Below, piece after piece: positions 15,627 to 24,286 of a stretch of DNA of 41,765 nt. The notes under the pieces are model-generated. The model was given only the letters and a program-made list of their open reading frames with translations, was not told where the DNA came from and made no database searches. The stretch's first letter is position 1; every line of letters starts with the position of its first letter. The DNA is from Candidatus Tabaqchalia intestinavium (GTDB lineage Bacteria; Bacillota; Clostridia; Oscillospirales; CAJFTT01). Location: positions 1-41,765 of the forward strand of contig CAJFTT010000044.1 of the NCBI GenBank assembly GCA_904420005.1. The letters run 5' to 3'. The position numbers and the translations under genes are program-made.

Positions 15627-16637
15627 TCAGGCCCCTTCCAGAAACCGCCGCACAACGCCCTCCGCCGCCCGGCGATCGGGCGCGAAGCAGATCTCCCCGT
15701 TCTGGCGGGTATATTCCCCGGGCAATGCATATTCGACAAAGCCATCCGCCCGGCCGGCCGCGTCCGCCGCGGCAAGGCACAGGGAAAGCAGCTGGCTGTC
15801 CGGCAGATTGGTACGCGTGCCTTCCTGCGCAGAAAGAAGCGCCAGCAGGCGCTGCGCCGCGCTGTCGTCGGAAAAGCCCTGCAGCGCCGCGAAGAACACA
15901 GCGAATTGGCGCTGGGTCCGCGCCTGCGGCGTTTCTCCCGGATAAGCATATTCCATATAGGCCTGCAGCCGTGCGCCGGACAGGGCTTGCTGCCCTGCCG
16001 GGATGTATACGCCGCCGGCCGCGTCGGGCACATTCTGCGGCACCGTCACGCGCACTTCGCCAAACGAAGCCAGCGCCTGGGAAAGCGCATCGACCTCCAG
16101 CGCAAAATAATACTGCGTATCAAACGCGCCGGCCGCCAGCGCCGTGCAGGCCTCTTCTGCGATGCGCCGGCTGTCCTCGGGTTCCCGGTCGTCCCCCAGG
16201 CGGCCGGAGGCTGTCACAAGCCCTGCCGGCACATCCAGCACGCGGAACGAGCCGTCCGCCGTTTCATGCCGGATGAGCGCCACGGAAACGGCGTCCTCGC
16301 CGTCGATCCCGACGAAGGTGACGTCCACCGCGCGCCCGTCCGCGCCGATGGCGTCGCCGGTCACGATCTCCCCGCTGCCGATGTCCGGCGCCGAAGGATC
16401 GCCGCTCCCTTCGCCGGAAGGCAGGGCCGACGCGTCCAGGCCGGCGTTCCCCTCGGGCGCGCGATCCCCCGCGGCAGAAGCGGTTTTCTCTCCGTTGCCC
16501 TGCACCGGCAGATCCGCTTCCGTCGCAAGCAAGAGCAGGACGCTGACCAGGCAGACCAGCAGCAGCGCGCCCATCGCGGTCAGCAAAACAGCAATATACC
16601 GGTTCTCTCCCGTGAACCACTGTCGGATACGATGCAT
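15627..16637 (-). CDS. Divergent LytR-CpsA-Psr (LCP)-like membrane protein
   Basis: 336 residues. An N-terminal basic stretch is followed by one membrane segment (about 14-38), then an acidic, Ser/Gly-rich linker to about 90 and an extracellular domain. The pattern of an LCP domain is visible but weak: YYFALEVDALSQALASFGEVRVTVPQ corresponds to the conserved 'lvdalGGV.v.vp' strand, IPAGQQALSGARLQAYMEYA to the 'ip.G.q.L.G..alaY.R' strand, and RTQRQFAVFFAAL to the RQ helix. The usual catalytic Asp and Arg positions are not clearly conserved, so it may have lost phosphotransferase activity. LCP proteins attach polymers to peptidoglycan. Start set by AGGAGG 7 nt upstream. Confidence 0.65.
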   Translation of the reverse strand: MHRIRQWFTGENRYIAVLLTAMGALLLVCLVSVLLLLATEADLPVQGNGEKTASAAGDRAPEGNAGLDASALPSGEGSGDPSAPDIGSGEIVTGDAIGADGRAVDVTFVGIDGEDAVSVALIRHETADGSFRVLDVPAGLVTASGRLGDDREPEDSRRIAEEACTALAAGAFDTQYYFALEVDALSQALASFGEVRVTVPQNVPDAAGGVYIPAGQQALSGARLQAYMEYAYPGETPQARTQRQFAVFFAALQGFSDDSAAQRLLALLSAQEGTRTNLPDSQLLSLCLAAADAAGRADGFVEYALPGEYTRQNGEICFAPDRRAAEGVVRRFLEGA

Positions 16638-17038
16638 CGCTGCGCCTCCTCCCTCTCCGCTCTGCGCGCATCCCGCCGGCGCACGAAAACGCCGCCCGAC
16701 CGTGGCAGATACGCCCGAAAAAACAAAAAAGAATCCCCGCCGCGCGCCGTCCCGCCCGCAGCGATCCATTCTTTCTGTCCCCCACATTCGTTTGTCATGC
16801 GCCGGCAGGATCCCCCGCTCGGCCGCGCGCCCCGCGCGTCCGGTCATGTTGGCAGGAATCCGGCCGACTTGCCCCCTGGCCGGCCCGCTCCCCCGCACCG
16901 GACAAGGCCGCCGGGAAGGCCCCGGTTCAGGCGGCGCCCCATCGCGCGCATTCACGCCGGGCTTCCCCGCGCTGCTCTCATTCGGCGCACGGCTGCCCGT
17001 CCGGAATGCTATGCTTTTTCGATCACCCTCGAAAAAGG
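16638..17038. other. Gene-free stretch upstream of the LCP-like gene
   Basis: No coding region supported. The promoter of the LCP-like gene should be here but no clear boxes were found. Confidence 0.35.
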
Positions 17039-17110
17039 GAAAAACGCCCGGTTTTGGGCGTTTTTCCTGGAGAGAATGGGGGAGAATGAAAAGCTATACT
17101 TTTCATTCCC
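17036..17110 (-). ncRNA. Candidate small RNA or attenuator of about 75 nt
   Basis: A minus-strand promoter (TTGCTT at 17138-17143, 16-bp spacer, TATACT at 17116-17121) would start a transcript near 17109. It would fold as GAATGAAAAG/CTTTTCATTC and then end in the terminator at 17039-17068, giving a compact two-hairpin RNA. It points towards the LCP-like gene, 400 bp away, so attenuation is the alternative. Confidence 0.4.
17039..17068. terminator. Symmetric terminator
   Basis: GGAAAAACGCCC-GGTTTT-GGGCGTTTTTCC; T-runs on both strands. Confidence 0.8.
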
Positions 17111-17171
17111 ATTTCAGTATACACGATTTTGAAAAAAAAGCAATCTTTTTTACACAACTTGATGGTTTTTA

Positions 17172-17214
17172 ATAAAAAGCGCGGCGATTTTTGTGCAAAT
17201 TGCCGCGCTTTTTG
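17172..17214 (-). terminator. thrS terminator
   Basis: AAAAAGCGCGGC (plus strand, from about 17175) pairs with GCCGCGCTTTTT (17202-17213); on the minus strand it follows the thrS stop at once and ends in a T-run. Confidence 0.85.
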
Positions 17215-17215
17215 C

Positions 17216-19126
17216 TCAATCCCGGGCCTTGTCCGCGATCTCCTTTTGAATTTTTGCGACAAACGCCTCCACCGGCATCGCGCCGAGATCGCCCTCGCCG
17301 CGCCGGCGGACGGAAACCGTGCCGGCCTCGACCTCCTTGTCGCCCGCCACCAGCATATAGGGCACCTTCTGCAGCTGGGCCTCGCGGATCTTGTAGCCGA
17401 TCTTCTCATTGCGGCTGTCAAACTCCGCGCGCAGCCCCGCCGCCGTGAGCTTCTCGGTCAGGGCGCGGCAATAGTCCGTCTGCCGTTCCGAAATGGGCAA
17501 CACCTTGACCTGCACGGGCGCGAGCCAGGCCGGGAACGCGCCGGCGAAATGCTCGATGAGGATGCCGATGAAGCGCTCGATGCTGCCGAACACCACGCGA
17601 TGGATCATGACGGGGCGGTGCTTCTCGCCGTCCGCGCCGGTATATTCCAGCTCGAACCGCTCGGGCAGCTGGAAGTCGAGCTGGATGGTGCCGCACTGCC
17701 AGGTGCGCCCGATGGAATCCTCAAGATGGAAGTCGATCTTCGGCCCGTAGAACGCGCCGTCGCCCTCGTTGACCTTATACGGCAGGCCGAGCTCGTCGAG
17801 CGCCGCCCGCAGCGCGGCGGTGGCGGATTCCCAGTCCTCGTCGCTGCCCATGCTGTCCTCCGGCCGGGTGGACAGCTCGACGTGGTATTTGAAGCCGAAG
17901 AGCGAATAGACCTCGTCGATCAGGCGCACGACGCCCTTGATCTCGTCCTTGATCTGCTCGCGGGTCATGAAGATGTGCGCGTCGTCCTGCGTGAAGCAGC
18001 GCACGCGCATCAGCCCGTGCAGCGCGCCGGACATCTCGTGCCGATGCACGACGCCCAGCTCACCCATGCGCAGCGGCAGGTCGCGGTAGGAGCGCGGCTC
18101 GAGCTGATAGACCAGGATCCCGCCGGGGCAGTTCATCGGCTTGATGGCGAAATCCGTGTCGTCAATGACGGTGGTGTACATGTTGTTGCGGTAATGATCC
18201 CAGTGGCCCGAACGCTCCCACAGCGCGCGGTTGAGCATCATGGGCGTGGAGATCTCCTGATAGCCCGCGCGGGTATGCACCTCGCGCCAGTAGTTGATGA
18301 GCAGATTTTTGAGCACCATGCCGCGCGGCAGGAAGAAGGGGAAGCCCGGCCCCTCTTCGAGCAGGGCGAACAGCCCCAGCTCGCGGCCCAGACGGCGATG
18401 ATCGCGCTTTTTCGCCTCCTCGAGGCGCGTCAGGTAGGCCTCCAGCTCCGCCTTCTTGGGGAAGGAGATGCCGTAAATACGGCAGAGCATCTTGTTCTTC
18501 TCGCTGCCGCGCCAGTAGGCGCCGGTGGAGGAGAGCAGCTTGACGGCCTTGACCGCGCCGGTGGACAGCAGATGCGGCCCGGCGCACAGGTCGGTGAATT
18601 CGCCCTGGCGGTAGAAGGAGATCGGCTCGCCCTTGTCGGCGTGCTCGTCCATCAGCTCGCGCTTATACGGCTGGCCGGGCAGGATCTCGCGCGCCTGCTC
18701 GATGGGGCAGGTGAAGCGCTCGACGGGCAGATCCTCTTTGACGATCTTGGCCATCTCGGCCTCCAGGCGCGCCAGATCCTCGGGCGTGAAGGGCGTCGGC
18801 ACGTCGAAGTCATAATAAAACCCGTTGTCGATGGCGGGGCCGATGGCGAACTTCGCCTCGGGGAACAGGCGCAGCACCGCCTGCGCGAGGATATGCGACG
18901 TGGTATGCCAGAAGGCCTTCTTGCCGGCCTCCTCCTCGAAGGTAAGGATCTCCAGGGCGCAGTCGGCCGTCAGCGGGGTGCGCAGATCGGCCTCCTGCCC
19001 GTCGATGCGCGCGACGCACGCAGCCTTATACAGCCCCATGCCGAGCGACTTGGCCACGTCGGCGCAGGTGACGCCGGCCTCGAACGAACGGACGCTGCCG
19101 TCCTTGAGCGTGACTTGAATCATCAT
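17216..19126 (-). CDS. thrS: Threonyl-tRNA synthetase
   Basis: 636 residues, full length. Domains in order: N-terminal TGS (1-60), editing domain with HTTSHILAQAV (about 72-82) and a second zinc-type HADKGEPISFY region, class II catalytic core (about 240-535) with MVLKNLLINYWRE, TPMMLNRALWERSGHWDHY, FAIKPMNCPGG (zinc-binding Cys), VRCFTQDDAHIF and the ATP motif MIHRVVFGSIERFIGILIEH, and the anticodon-binding domain (about 540-636). It attaches Thr to its tRNA in the cytoplasm. Either of two adjacent ATG codons (19126, 19123) may start it. Expression is controlled by the T-box leader directly upstream. Confidence 0.97.
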   Translation of the reverse strand: MMIQVTLKDGSVRSFEAGVTCADVAKSLGMGLYKAACVARIDGQEADLRTPLTADCALEILTFEEEAGKKAFWHTTSHILAQAVLRLFPEAKFAIGPAIDNGFYYDFDVPTPFTPEDLARLEAEMAKIVKEDLPVERFTCPIEQAREILPGQPYKRELMDEHADKGEPISFYRQGEFTDLCAGPHLLSTGAVKAVKLLSSTGAYWRGSEKNKMLCRIYGISFPKKAELEAYLTRLEEAKKRDHRRLGRELGLFALLEEGPGFPFFLPRGMVLKNLLINYWREVHTRAGYQEISTPMMLNRALWERSGHWDHYRNNMYTTVIDDTDFAIKPMNCPGGILVYQLEPRSYRDLPLRMGELGVVHRHEMSGALHGLMRVRCFTQDDAHIFMTREQIKDEIKGVVRLIDEVYSLFGFKYHVELSTRPEDSMGSDEDWESATAALRAALDELGLPYKVNEGDGAFYGPKIDFHLEDSIGRTWQCGTIQLDFQLPERFELEYTGADGEKHRPVMIHRVVFGSIERFIGILIEHFAGAFPAWLAPVQVKVLPISERQTDYCRALTEKLTAAGLRAEFDSRNEKIGYKIREAQLQKVPYMLVAGDKEVEAGTVSVRRRGEGDLGAMPVEAFVAKIQKEIADKARD

Positions 19127-19193
19127 CCATACTTCCTTTCTTCCGGCGGCGGCGCCGCCTGATTTCGCTGAACACACAAGCCTGCCGGGCGGG

Positions 19194-19480
19194 AAAACAA
19201 AAGCACCCCCGGGAAATCCCAGGGGTGCGCTCGCACGGTTCCACCCTGCTTGCGGCAGAAGCTGCCGCCGCTCTCTCGCCCTTAACGCGGGCGGGACGCC
19301 GAACTTTCGCCGCCCTGGCTGGGCGGGTTCCTCCGGAGCTCCGGGGCGGTTTTCCCCAGGGCTGCCCGGACGCGCTTCCAGCCGCGGCGCATCCTCTCTT
19401 GCGGGCAGGGGATCTAGGTACTCTTCCCCTTCTTCGCTTGACGCTTGATTTCTCATTTCTGCCGGCGTTTCGCCGGAAAC
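19194..19480 (-). promoter_or_regulatory. T-box riboswitch of thrS (Thr specifier ACC)
   Basis: The minus strand carries the T-box AGGGTGGAACCG (19236-19247), followed by the terminator GCACCCCC/AGGGGTGC (19203-19228) and a TTTTGTTTT tract. In stem I, GAAGAGTA (AGTA motif) and AGAGAGGATG are visible; the specifier loop reads GGGGAAAACCGCCCC, giving ACC (19348-19350) followed by a purine, the Thr codon expected for thrS. Uncharged tRNA-Thr would stabilise the antiterminator and allow read-through. Confidence 0.92.
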
Positions 19481-19486
19481 AGCTTC

Positions 19487-19515
19487 ATTATAACGCGGCC
19501 GGCGGCATTTGTCAA
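19487..19515 (-). promoter_or_regulatory. thrS promoter
   Basis: TTGACA (19510-19515), 17-bp spacer, TATAAT (19487-19492) on the minus strand. Confidence 0.9.
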
Positions 19516-19528
19516 CGGGGCGGGGCCG

Positions 19529-20917
19529 TCATTTCTCCGGCAGCCGCACCGGCGGGGCCGTCATCTGCGCGCGCAGGCGGCGGAAAAAGAAGAAAAACAT
19601 CGTGCAGGTCGTGCATACGGCGATCAAATCCGCGATGGGTTCCGCGAGGAACACCGCCAACACCTGGTCGGACAGGAACATAGGCAGCACGAAGATCAGC
19701 GGGATGAGCAGGAACACCTTGCGCAGCAGCGCCAGGAACAGCGAAGTTTTCGCGTTGCCCAGCGCGATGAAGGTCTGCTGGCAGGCGATCTGCGCGCCGA
19801 ATACGCAGGAGGTCGCCATATACACCCGCAGCGCCCAGGTGGCGTAGGGCGCGAGCGTGTCCCCGCTGGCGATGAACATACCGACGAACAGCCCCGGCGC
19901 GAACATGCAGACGGCCCACAGCAGCGTGGAATAGAGCAGGCTGCACCGCAGCAGGAGCTTGAACGTGCGCTGCACGCGCGCGAAGTTGCCGGCGCCGTAA
20001 TTATAGCTGACGATGGGCTGCGCGCCCTGCGTCAGGCCCTGCAGCGGCAGCATGGAGAACTGCATGACGCTGCTGAGAATGGTCATCGCGCCGACGGCGA
20101 GGTCGCCGCCGTAGCGCAGCAGGGAAGTGTTGAAGCTGACGGTCAGCACGCTCTCGGTGAACTGCATGACGAAGGGCGACGCCCCCAGCGCCACGCTCGG
20201 CGCAAGCACCCGCCAGGACGGCCGCATCGCGCGCAGCCGCAGGCGCAGCAGGCTGCGGCGCGAGCACAAAAACCACAGCACATAGGCGCACGACACCGCC
20301 TGGGACAGCACCGTCGCCCAGGCCGCGCCGCGCACGCCCATGCCAAAGCCGAAAATGAAGATCGGGTCGAGGATGATGTTGCATACCGCGCCGACGGCGA
20401 CGGTGAACATGCCCATTTTCGCGAAGCCCTGGGCGTTGATGAAGGCGTTGAGCCCCAGCGAAAGCTGCACGAAAATGGTGCCCAAGGCATAGATGCGCAT
20501 ATATTGCCAGGCATAGCCGATGGTGTTGTCGCTCGCGCCGAACAGGCGCAGAATCTCCTGCCCGAAGAGCAGGAACACGGCTGTGAGCGCCACCGCCAGC
20601 GCCAGCATCAGGTCGAAGCAGTTGCCCAGCGTGCGCTCGGCTTCCTCCCGGTCGCCCTTGCCCAGCAGGATGGAGGCGCGCGGCGCGCCGCCCATGCCCG
20701 CCAGCGCCGCGAAGGCCGAGATCGCGAGGATGGCCGGCAGCGTCACGCCCACGCCGGTCAGCGCCGTCGCGCCGATGTCGGGGATATGCCCGATGTACAT
20801 CCGGTCGACGAGATTATACAGCACGTTGATCAGCTGCGCGGTGATGGCCGGCGCGGCCAGCCGGAGCAGCAGCTTTCCTTCTTTCTGGGTCGCGAGCGCC
20901 TCCGTGTTTTGCGGCAT
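19529..20917 (-). CDS. MATE family multidrug/sodium antiporter
   Basis: 462 residues with about 12 membrane helices in two MatE halves. The opening LLLRLAAPAITAQLINVLYNLVDRMYIGHIPDIGATALTGVG is diagnostic (the P.......N..D..fig pattern), and the second half repeats it in LQGLTQGAQPIVSYNYGAGNFARV. It exports cationic compounds using a Na+ or H+ gradient. The start at 20917 has AAAGGAGG in front. Its stop lies 14 bp before the thrS -35 box, so read-through into the thrS leader is possible. Confidence 0.93.
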   Translation of the reverse strand: MPQNTEALATQKEGKLLLRLAAPAITAQLINVLYNLVDRMYIGHIPDIGATALTGVGVTLPAILAISAFAALAGMGGAPRASILLGKGDREEAERTLGNCFDLMLALAVALTAVFLLFGQEILRLFGASDNTIGYAWQYMRIYALGTIFVQLSLGLNAFINAQGFAKMGMFTVAVGAVCNIILDPIFIFGFGMGVRGAAWATVLSQAVSCAYVLWFLCSRRSLLRLRLRAMRPSWRVLAPSVALGASPFVMQFTESVLTVSFNTSLLRYGGDLAVGAMTILSSVMQFSMLPLQGLTQGAQPIVSYNYGAGNFARVQRTFKLLLRCSLLYSTLLWAVCMFAPGLFVGMFIASGDTLAPYATWALRVYMATSCVFGAQIACQQTFIALGNAKTSLFLALLRKVFLLIPLIFVLPMFLSDQVLAVFLAEPIADLIAVCTTCTMFFFFFRRLRAQMTAPPVRLPEK

Positions 20918-21150
20918 GGGGCCGCCTCCTTTTTTATTTTTTACTATTTTGTTATTTTCCTGCGAGCCGCCGGACGGCGCCGGGGATGGTTCCCCGCCAA
21001 AACGCGCGGAAAAAACGGCCAAAAAGGAGCGCGCGCCTTTCACGCACACCCGCTGTGCCCACGGTCCGGCAACCCGGCTGCGGGCGCGGCGCGCATTGGG
21101 CGGCCGGGCGTATCGCGGGCGTTTCCGCCAGCCGGGGACGGGCGCGCGAC

Positions 21151-21181
21151 AAAAGGAAGCGCCGCCCGCAGCGGCGCTTCC
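21151..21181 (-). terminator. Terminator of the phosphodiester glycosidase gene
   Basis: GGAAGCGCCGC (21155-21165) pairs with GCGGCGCTTCC (21171-21181); the minus strand continues with TTTT. Confidence 0.8.
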
Positions 21182-21223
21182 CCAAATGGCATCGCACGGC
21201 GCGCGTTTGACGCCCGTCGCGGT

Positions 21224-22231
21224 TTAATTGTCGGTAATGTACAGAATATCAGAGACGCCGCGGCCGTCCTTATACGGCTGATTGACGACCTCGCCCAGAT
21301 AACTCATCACGGAGGTGCGTCCCCCGTCGAGGTTGTAAGCCGCCTGGCAGCCCAGCTCCTCAAACAGTTCGGACAGCGAGCGGAAGGACATGCCCATCGA
21401 ATAGCCCGCCTGCCGGCCGTCGACGACCACGAAGCAATAGTGCCCCGGCTCGTAATACCCGATGGCGGTGCGGGGATTGACGCCGGAAATGTCCGTCGTC
21501 TCGAACGTTTTTGCCTGGCCGTTTTCGTCCAGCAGCGCCGGCCCGAACGACCACGCCTGCCAGGCCCCGGCTTCGATGGCGGCCTGGCAATCAAATTCCT
21601 CCGCGGAATAGGTCGCCATTTCGCCGTTTGCATACAGCACGCACACGTCGCCATAGACCGAATCCCGGTAAAGCGTGCCGTTGCGGATGACGACGCCGTT
21701 ATCCCGGTTGCCGTAATAGTCGCCGTTAACCGCGAGGATGGCGTTCACGCGCTGCGCGATGGCGGGGGTCTCCTCCGAGAAGCCCTTGCCGTAGGTGCCC
21801 TCGGCAAAAGCCGTGCGGAAATTCCCCGTGGAAGCAACGTAGACGTCAGCGATATAATAGGTGTTGCTGCCCTGCTGGACCTCGGAAATGGTGATGTTGA
21901 CGTTGCCGCTGCGGTAAGAAGTGCCGGTCTGCTCAACGCTGCCGTCGGAGGTGAACATGCCGGCGAATTTCTCGCGGAAATCGCCCAGCTCCGCCTGGAT
22001 CTGCGTCCCCAGCGCCTGCCCGGCGCGCGGGATCACATGGTGAAACAGCGCGAACAGCACCAGCGCCACGGCCAGCAGCAAAAAATCCACCAGCACCAGG
22101 ACCGGCACCGGCACGAGCTTCTTTTCCCGCGCGCCGGTCTCCGGGAAAGTATGAAGGACGGCGGGCTGCCGCGGCTCCTGCGCGGGGTCTGTATCCTGCC
22201 GGACGGCTTCCTGTTCTGTCTGCGACCGCAA
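21224..22231 (-). CDS. Membrane-anchored phosphodiester glycosidase (NAGPA/DUF2233)
   Basis: 335 residues. A cytoplasmic tail of about 38 residues is followed by one membrane helix (40-64) and an extracellular NAGPA domain (about 115-333). Family motifs: NGDYY (169-173), VVIRNG, SFGPALL, RTAIG (254-258), VVDGR (269-273), and NLDGG (300-304). The domain hydrolyses sugar-phosphodiester bonds; bacterial members are linked to wall glycopolymers or exopolysaccharide. No ATG precedes the membrane helix in frame; a TTG at 22231 with AAAGGAGG 8 nt upstream is the likely start. Confidence 0.88.
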   Translation of the reverse strand: MRSQTEQEAVRQDTDPAQEPRQPAVLHTFPETGAREKKLVPVPVLVLVDFLLLAVALVLFALFHHVIPRAGQALGTQIQAELGDFREKFAGMFTSDGSVEQTGTSYRSGNVNITISEVQQGSNTYYIADVYVASTGNFRTAFAEGTYGKGFSEETPAIAQRVNAILAVNGDYYGNRDNGVVIRNGTLYRDSVYGDVCVLYANGEMATYSAEEFDCQAAIEAGAWQAWSFGPALLDENGQAKTFETTDISGVNPRTAIGYYEPGHYCFVVVDGRQAGYSMGMSFRSLSELFEELGCQAAYNLDGGRTSVMSYLGEVVNQPYKDGRGVSDILYITDN

Positions 22232-22272
22232 AAGCGCCGCCTCCTTTCGGGATGCAAAATTTCAGCTTTTCT

Positions 22273-22301
22273 ATTTTACGACCGAAAACGAGCTCTGTCA
22301 A
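22273..22301 (-). promoter_or_regulatory. Promoter of the phosphodiester glycosidase gene
   Basis: TTGACA (22296-22301), 17-bp spacer, TAAAAT (22273-22278) on the minus strand. Confidence 0.8.
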
Positions 22302-22461
22302 GGCTGCGGCTGTGAACGCTTTGCAACAGCTTTCTCTCAGCCGCCAGCTGAAAAAACGCACGGCCGTGTGGCGGGATAAAGGCGTCGGGCAACCCGGTTC
22401 GCCTGGATCCGGGGGACGGTTCCGGATCGTTCTCCTGCCTTGCCGACCGCAACCCTGCGTT
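22302..22461. other. Gene-free part of a divergent intergenic region
   Basis: Nothing recognisable between the two divergent promoters. Confidence 0.35.
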
Positions 22462-22515
22462 GCAAAAATCGATAACGCAACATGGTTGCAGCGCGGCGGA
22501 CGATGGCAGTATAAT
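22462..22515 (+). promoter_or_regulatory. Promoter and dyad of the HTH-ADP-ribosylglycohydrolase gene
   Basis: TTGCAG (22486-22491), 18-bp spacer, TATAAT (22510-22515). Overlapping and upstream of the -35 box, GCGTTGC, CGCAAC and GGTTGC recur (GTTGC...GCAAC dyad), a likely operator, possibly for the HTH of the gene itself. Confidence 0.65.
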
Positions 22516-22601
22516 TATAGTATGGAAAAGATGGGAATCGGACTCCCCCGCGGCGCGGGCTTTCTGCCGCGGGGAGAAACGCAGGAAGGGCGGGGAACAG
22601 G

Positions 22602-24176
22602 ATGGAACTGAAGGATCGGCTGGCAAAAATGCGCGCGGCGGCGGGGCTGTCCCAGGAGGCGCTGGCGGCGGAGCTGGGCGTCTCCCGGCAGGCCGTGCAG
22701 AAATGGGAGAAGGGCGCCTGCATGCCGGAGCTTGAGCATCTGGTCAAGATGGCCAAGCGCTTTCACGTCACGCTCGACGGGCTGGTGCTGCAAAGCAGCA
22801 GCCGGCATGTGGAGGAGATGCTCAAGCTTTCTCCGATCAGCCCGGATTACGAGCATATGCATTTCTGGGAATCCTATCCGGTTAACCTCGAGATCGAATA
22901 CCGCCAGTGCATGGAGGAGGGCAAGGATCTGGAACGCTATCGGGGACTGTTCCAGGCGGCGGCTGCGATGCCCGAGGGGGAATATAAGGAACGGATCGCG
23001 GACGTGCTGTTCGATCTGCAATACCATGCGGGGACGGCTGAGGGCTACGCTTATGACGAACCCTCGGACCTGGAGGGCATCCGGGCGCAGGCGGACGGCT
23101 GGCGACGGGAGCGGCCGGGAACGGCGGTCGCGCTGGACAGCCGCGTGCGCGGCGCATGGCTGGGGCGGCTGTGCGGCTGCCTGCTGGGCAAGCCTGTCGA
23201 GGGTATGCGCACGCCGGAGCTGCATACGCTGCTGAAAAGCGCGGGCAATTTCCCCATGCACCGGTATATTCTGTCCACCGACGTGACGCAGGCGCTGCTG
23301 GACAGATTCCATTTCTCCCCCTACACCCAGTTTTGCGCAGACCGAGTGGACTGCATGCCGGTGGATGACGATACCAATTATACCGTACTTTCCAGTCTCC
23401 TGATCGAGCGGTACGGCCGGGATTTCACGCCGGGGGACGTCGCCAGACTGTGGGTCAATTGCCAGAGCAAGGATGCTTACTGCACGGCGGAGCGCGTCGC
23501 GTTCAAGAATTTTGTCGCCGGGTTTGTGCCGCCGCAGTCCGCGATGTATAAAAACGCCTATCGGGAATGGATCGGGGCGCAGATCCGCGTGGATTATTAC
23601 GGCTATATCAACCCGGGGAATCCGCAGCTGGCAGCGGAAATGGCCTGGCGCGACGCGAGCATTTCCCATGTCAAAAACGGGATTTACGGTGCGATGTATG
23701 TTGCGGCGATGATCGCGGGCGCGGCGGCGAACGAGGAGATGGACACGATCGTGCGCTGCGGCCTGTCGCAAATCCCGCGCGCGTCCAGGTTGATGGAAGC
23801 GGTCGAGGGGGTTCGGCAGGATTTTGCAGCCGGTGCGCCGTTCGATGCGTTTGTCCAGAAGCTGCACGCGCGCTTTGACGAATATGAATCCCATGACTGG
23901 TGCCATGCGATTTCCAACTGCATGATCGTGACAGCCGCGCTGCTGTATGGAGGCGGGGACTTTGCAAAGTCCATCTGCATGGCGGTGCAATGCGGGTTTG
24001 ACACGGACTGCAACGGCGCGACGGTCGGATCGGTTCTCGGCATGCGCAACGGAGAGGCGTGCGTGGGGGACGATTGGCGCCGCCCGTTACGCGGGACGCT
24101 GGATACCTCCATTTTCGGCGTAGGCAGGGTCTCGATTGAGGAGCTTGTACGCAGAACGCTGGAGGATGTACGCTGA
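22602..24176 (+). CDS. XRE helix-turn-helix fused to an ADP-ribosylglycohydrolase
   Basis: 524 residues. Residues 3-58 are a Cro/CI-type HTH (AAAGLSQEALAAELGVSRQA, then VQKWEKGACMPELEHLVKMAKRF). A linker of about 120 residues with no recognised fold follows. Residues 182-515 are a DraG-like ADP-ribosylglycohydrolase: GAWLGRLCGCLLGKP (184-198), the metal-binding triad DDDTN (255-259, where TDDT is usual) and GFDTDCNGATVGSVLG (465-480, for GGDTD...A...G). Both aspartate clusters are present, so hydrolase activity is likely. Family members remove ADP-ribose from proteins, nucleic acids or small molecules. The fusion suggests either a regulator sensing an ADP-ribosyl ligand or a DNA-targeted hydrolase. 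ATG after GGCGGGGAACAGG. Monocistronic. Confidence 0.88.
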   Translation: MELKDRLAKMRAAAGLSQEALAAELGVSRQAVQKWEKGACMPELEHLVKMAKRFHVTLDGLVLQSSSRHVEEMLKLSPISPDYEHMHFWESYPVNLEIEYRQCMEEGKDLERYRGLFQAAAAMPEGEYKERIADVLFDLQYHAGTAEGYAYDEPSDLEGIRAQADGWRRERPGTAVALDSRVRGAWLGRLCGCLLGKPVEGMRTPELHTLLKSAGNFPMHRYILSTDVTQALLDRFHFSPYTQFCADRVDCMPVDDDTNYTVLSSLLIERYGRDFTPGDVARLWVNCQSKDAYCTAERVAFKNFVAGFVPPQSAMYKNAYREWIGAQIRVDYYGYINPGNPQLAAEMAWRDASISHVKNGIYGAMYVAAMIAGAAANEEMDTIVRCGLSQIPRASRLMEAVEGVRQDFAAGAPFDAFVQKLHARFDEYESHDWCHAISNCMIVTAALLYGGGDFAKSICMAVQCGFDTDCNGATVGSVLGMRNGEACVGDDWRRPLRGTLDTSIFGVGRVSIEELVRRTLEDVR

Positions 24177-24189
24177 AACGCGGCCCGGA

Positions 24190-24230
24190 AGAAGGCCCGC
24201 GGCGGGACGCCCGCTGCGGGCCTTCTGTCT
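24190..24230 (+). terminator. Terminator hairpin after the fusion gene
   Basis: AGAAGGCCCGC (24190-24200) pairs with GCGGGCCTTCT (24216-24226). The T-tract is poor (GTCT). Confidence 0.6.
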
Positions 24231-24286
24231 GCCATGGGCAAAGCAACGCCGTAGGAATGCGCCGGACGCCCCTCCCACACTTTCCT

